Part shown: one piece after another, positions 62,069-64,000 of the stretch
Numbering within the stretch: the first letter of the stretch is position 1
How the letters are laid out: each line of letters opens with the position of its first letter
DNA from: Paenibacillus humicola
GTDB taxonomy: Bacteria > Bacillota > Bacilli > Paenibacillales > Paenibacillaceae
Length of the DNA stretch: 64,000 bases
NCBI RefSeq assembly: GCF_028826105.1
Contig: NZ_JAQGPL010000001.1
Span: 15,001-79,000, forward strand
Direction: 5' to 3'
Notes under the pieces: generated by a model
Told to the model about the DNA's origin: nothing
The model's input: the letters and a program-made list of their open reading frames with translations, nothing else
Database searches by the model: none
Translations under genes and position numbers: made by a program

Positions 62069-62633
62069 GCACATTCTGCCTCACCCAACCGGCGCGGCCG
62101 GGGATCGGGTGATGCTGGCTTATATCGCGCTTGGCTCCAACATCGGTGACCGCGTTCATCTGCTGCAGGAGGCGCTTGAGCGGCTCGACGGGCATCCTCG
62201 TATCGGTGTGGAGCGCGTATCGGGCGTTTATGAAACCGACCCGGTCGGTTTCACCGATCAACCCCCTTTTTTGAATATGGCCGCGGAGCTTCGCACCTCA
62301 CTTGATCCGCTGGAGCTGCTGCATGTCATGCTCGACGTCGAGAATGAGCTGGGGCGGACAAGAGAGATCCGGTGGGGGCCGCGGACGATCGATTTGGACT
62401 TATTGCTGGCGGACGATATCGTTATGACCCAAGACGAGCTGACGCTTCCGCATCCGCGCATGATGGAACGGGCTTTCGTGCTTGTTCCTCTGCGCGATGT
62501 GCTGCCTGCCGGGCATCCTTTTTACGAAAAGGTGTCGGAGGCGGCGGACAAGGCGGCTTCGGTTGGAGAGGAAGGCATCATGTTATGGAATACGATCAAT
62601 TGGCGCACCGTGTCAGAGCATTCAGGAAGCTGA
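62061..62633 (+). CDS. folK: 6-hydroxymethyl-7,8-dihydropterin pyrophosphokinase
   Basis: FolK activates hydroxymethyldihydropterin for FolP. The protein of about 190 residues has YIALGSNIGDR, VYETDPVGFTDQPPFLN, RWGPRTIDLDLLL with the metal Asp residues and LPHPRMMERAFVLVPL. The ATG at 62061 overlaps folB; a GTG at 62052 and ATG at 62110 are in frame, and no clear ribosome-binding site decides between them. It overlaps yazB by 49 nt. Confidence 0.93.
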   Translation: MTEHILPHPTGAAGDRVMLAYIALGSNIGDRVHLLQEALERLDGHPRIGVERVSGVYETDPVGFTDQPPFLNMAAELRTSLDPLELLHVMLDVENELGRTREIRWGPRTIDLDLLLADDIVMTQDELTLPHPRMMERAFVLVPLRDVLPAGHPFYEKVSEAADKAASVGEEGIMLWNTINWRTVSEHSGS

Positions 62634-62800
62634 AAGGCTACACCCAGCAGGAGCTGGCGGAGAAGCTGGACCTTTCGGTTGCCGTGCTCGGTTCGCTCGA
62701 ACGGGGAACGCGAAAAGCGGACCCTAAGCTGCTGGAGCGCATATGCGCCACGCTCGGCATCAGCTACGAGGAGCTCACGGCGGAGAAGAAACAACCTTAA
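62585..62800 (+). CDS. yazB: XRE-family helix-turn-helix protein YazB
   Basis: This 71-residue protein is one HTH_3 domain (about 6-62): VRAFRKLKGYTQQELAEKL, SVAVLGSLERGTRKADPKLL and ICATLGISYEEL. It is a DNA-binding regulator of unknown target, always found between folK and dusB in the Bacillales. AGGAAGG lies about 10 nt before the ATG, inside folK. An effect on folate genes is only inferred from position. Confidence 0.9.
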   Translation: MEYDQLAHRVRAFRKLKGYTQQELAEKLDLSVAVLGSLERGTRKADPKLLERICATLGISYEELTAEKKQP

Positions 62801-62843
62801 GCGGCGAACGAACGCAGCGTTCGGAAAGGAGTGCGATGCGCAC

Positions 62844-63875
62844 ATGCTAAAAATCGGAAACATCGAGATGAAAAACAAGGTCGTGCTTGCGCCGATGGCA
62901 GGCGTGTGCAACCCGGCCTTTCGATTGATAGCCAAAGAGTTCGGCTGCGGCCTAGTTTGCGCCGAAATGGTCAGTGACAAAGCGATTTTGCACGGCAATA
63001 AGCGGACGATGGAGATGCTCTTTGTCGACGAACGCGAGAAACCGCTCAGCCTGCAAATCTTCGGCGGCGACCGGGAATCGCTGGTGGAAGCCGCGAAAGT
63101 TGTCGACAAGCAGACAAACGCGGACATTATCGACATCAACATGGGCTGTCCCGTACCGAAGGTGACAAAATGCGACGCGGGGGCCCGTTGGCTCCTCGAT
63201 CCGAACAAAATCTATGAAATGGTTTCGGCTGTCGTCGATTCCGTAAGCAAGCCGGTCACCGTCAAAATGCGCATCGGCTGGGACAGCGAGCATATCTATG
63301 CCGTGGACAACGCCAGGGCCGTCGAACGCGCGGGCGGCAAAGCCGTCAGCGTCCATGGGCGGACGCGCGAACAGCTGTATACCGGCAAAGCGGATTGGGA
63401 TATGATAAAAGAGGTCAAGCAAGCGGTTTCCATTCCCGTTATCGGAAACGGCGACGTCTTTACGCCGGAGGACGCCAAAAAAATGCTCGAGCATACCGGC
63501 TGCGACGGCGTCATGATCGGAAGGGGTGCGCTCGGCAATCCGTGGATGCTGTACCGTACCGTTCATTATTTGACGGGGGGCGAGCTTCTTCCCGACCCGT
63601 CGCCGCGCGAGAAAATGGAAATTGCGATCGTGCACATGGACCGGCTTGTCCAGCTGAAGGGCGAATCCGTCGCCGTCCGGGAGATGCGCAAGCATTTGGC
63701 CTGGTATTTGAAAGGACTTCCGGGAGCCGCGCGCGTCAAGGATACGATTATGGAAGAAACGAGCCGCGATAACATGGTTCGCATTTTAGAGCAGTACATC
63801 GACTCGCTCGGAGAAGACGGCGAACGTCCGGCTGCAGGATCCGGCGCCTCCTCCGAAGAGGTCGTTTATCATTAA
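62844..63875 (+). CDS. dusB: tRNA-dihydrouridine synthase (DusB, YacF)
   Basis: Dus enzymes reduce uridines in tRNA using FMN. The 343-residue protein starts LKIGNIEMKNKVVLAPMAGV and has the catalytic Cys in NMGCPVPKVTKCDAG (Cys102), VSVHGRTREQLYTGKADW, VIGNGDVFTPEDA and MIGRGALGNPW. AAAGGAG lies 11 nt before the ATG. It closes the operon as in B. subtilis, where lysS follows. Confidence 0.95.
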   Translation: MLKIGNIEMKNKVVLAPMAGVCNPAFRLIAKEFGCGLVCAEMVSDKAILHGNKRTMEMLFVDEREKPLSLQIFGGDRESLVEAAKVVDKQTNADIIDINMGCPVPKVTKCDAGARWLLDPNKIYEMVSAVVDSVSKPVTVKMRIGWDSEHIYAVDNARAVERAGGKAVSVHGRTREQLYTGKADWDMIKEVKQAVSIPVIGNGDVFTPEDAKKMLEHTGCDGVMIGRGALGNPWMLYRTVHYLTGGELLPDPSPREKMEIAIVHMDRLVQLKGESVAVREMRKHLAWYLKGLPGAARVKDTIMEETSRDNMVRILEQYIDSLGEDGERPAAGSGASSEEVVYH

Positions 63876-63978
63876 ACAACGCATGCGGCGTCTGCGGTTT
63901 CCCGCAACGGACTCCGTATGCTGTCAGCGAAGAAGTGAAGCGTTTTCAAACCGGCTCTCGACGACCGTACCCGTTTCG

Positions 63979-64000
63979 TTGACATCTGGGGTAAATTTGA
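63979..64000 (+). promoter_or_regulatory. Possible -35 of the next gene's promoter
   Basis: TTGACA stands 16 nt from the window end, followed by a T/A-rich stretch; its -10 would lie beyond the window. Confidence 0.3.

Overview
The window is a core housekeeping and sporulation region of a moderately GC-rich, endospore-forming Firmicute. The gene order follows the Bacillus subtilis rrnA-to-yacF segment (gin, yaaO, tmk, darA ... ftsH, cysK, pab/fol operon, dusB) almost gene for gene. The exceptions (nadABC between ftsH and coaX, HU beside yabO, an AbrB with a C-terminal zinc knuckle, no metS, yazA or prs) and the base composition suggest Paenibacillaceae (Paenibacillus or Cohnella type). The genus is an inference.

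Layout. 1-1.6 kb: 3' half of a 23S rRNA, 5S rRNA and the operon terminator. 1.6-10.2 kb: a membrane protein of unknown function, gin, a YaaO-type decarboxylase, tmk, darA, yaaR, holB, ricT, yabA, yabB and rsmI, then abrB on the minus strand. 10.2-20.7 kb: a divergent abrB/HD-phosphohydrolase control region rich in Spo0A boxes, tatD-like yabD, a c-di-AMP riboswitch ahead of yabE, rnmV-ksgA, yabG, veg, an unusually long SspF-type SASP, ispE, purR and ridA. 20.8-31.5 kb: spoVG, glmU, ctc, pth, fin, mfd, a PrsA-like lipoprotein, a lactonase and spoVT. 31.5-38.9 kb: a candidate small Cys-rich ORF, yabM flippase, yabN/mazG with an internal minisatellite, HU, rqcP, yabP-yabQ, divIC and an S1 protein. 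39-45.4 kb: a minus-strand tartrate/D-malate dehydrogenase, spoIIE, an orphan charged protein, a VWA protein and the YabT kinase. 45.5-54.4 kb: tilS, hprT, ftsH, nadABC and coaX. 54.4-64 kb: hslO, a parvulin-like protein, cysK, the folate operon pabB-pabA-pabC-folP-folB-folK-yazB, and dusB.

How it works together. Many control sites can be read directly and fit the known regulators of the B. subtilis orthologues: tandem 0A boxes in the abrB leader, a sigma-A promoter with a 21-bp spacer at spoIIE, a sigma-H promoter at spoVG, sigma-G-type promoters at gin, sspF and spoVT, a sigma-K promoter at yabG, a sigma-B-type promoter at ctc, inverted PurBoxes at purR and doubled consensus sigma-A promoters at veg. 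Together these link Spo0A, AbrB, sigma-H, SpoIIE and the later sporulation sigma factors within one 64-kb block.

No mobile element, CRISPR array, prophage or tRNA was found, and I see no convincing new multi-gene system. The most unusual items are the repeat-expanded SspF and YabN proteins, the 0A-box cluster in front of the HD phosphohydrolase, the perfect sigma-B-type ctc promoter and the small Cys-rich ORF after spoVT.
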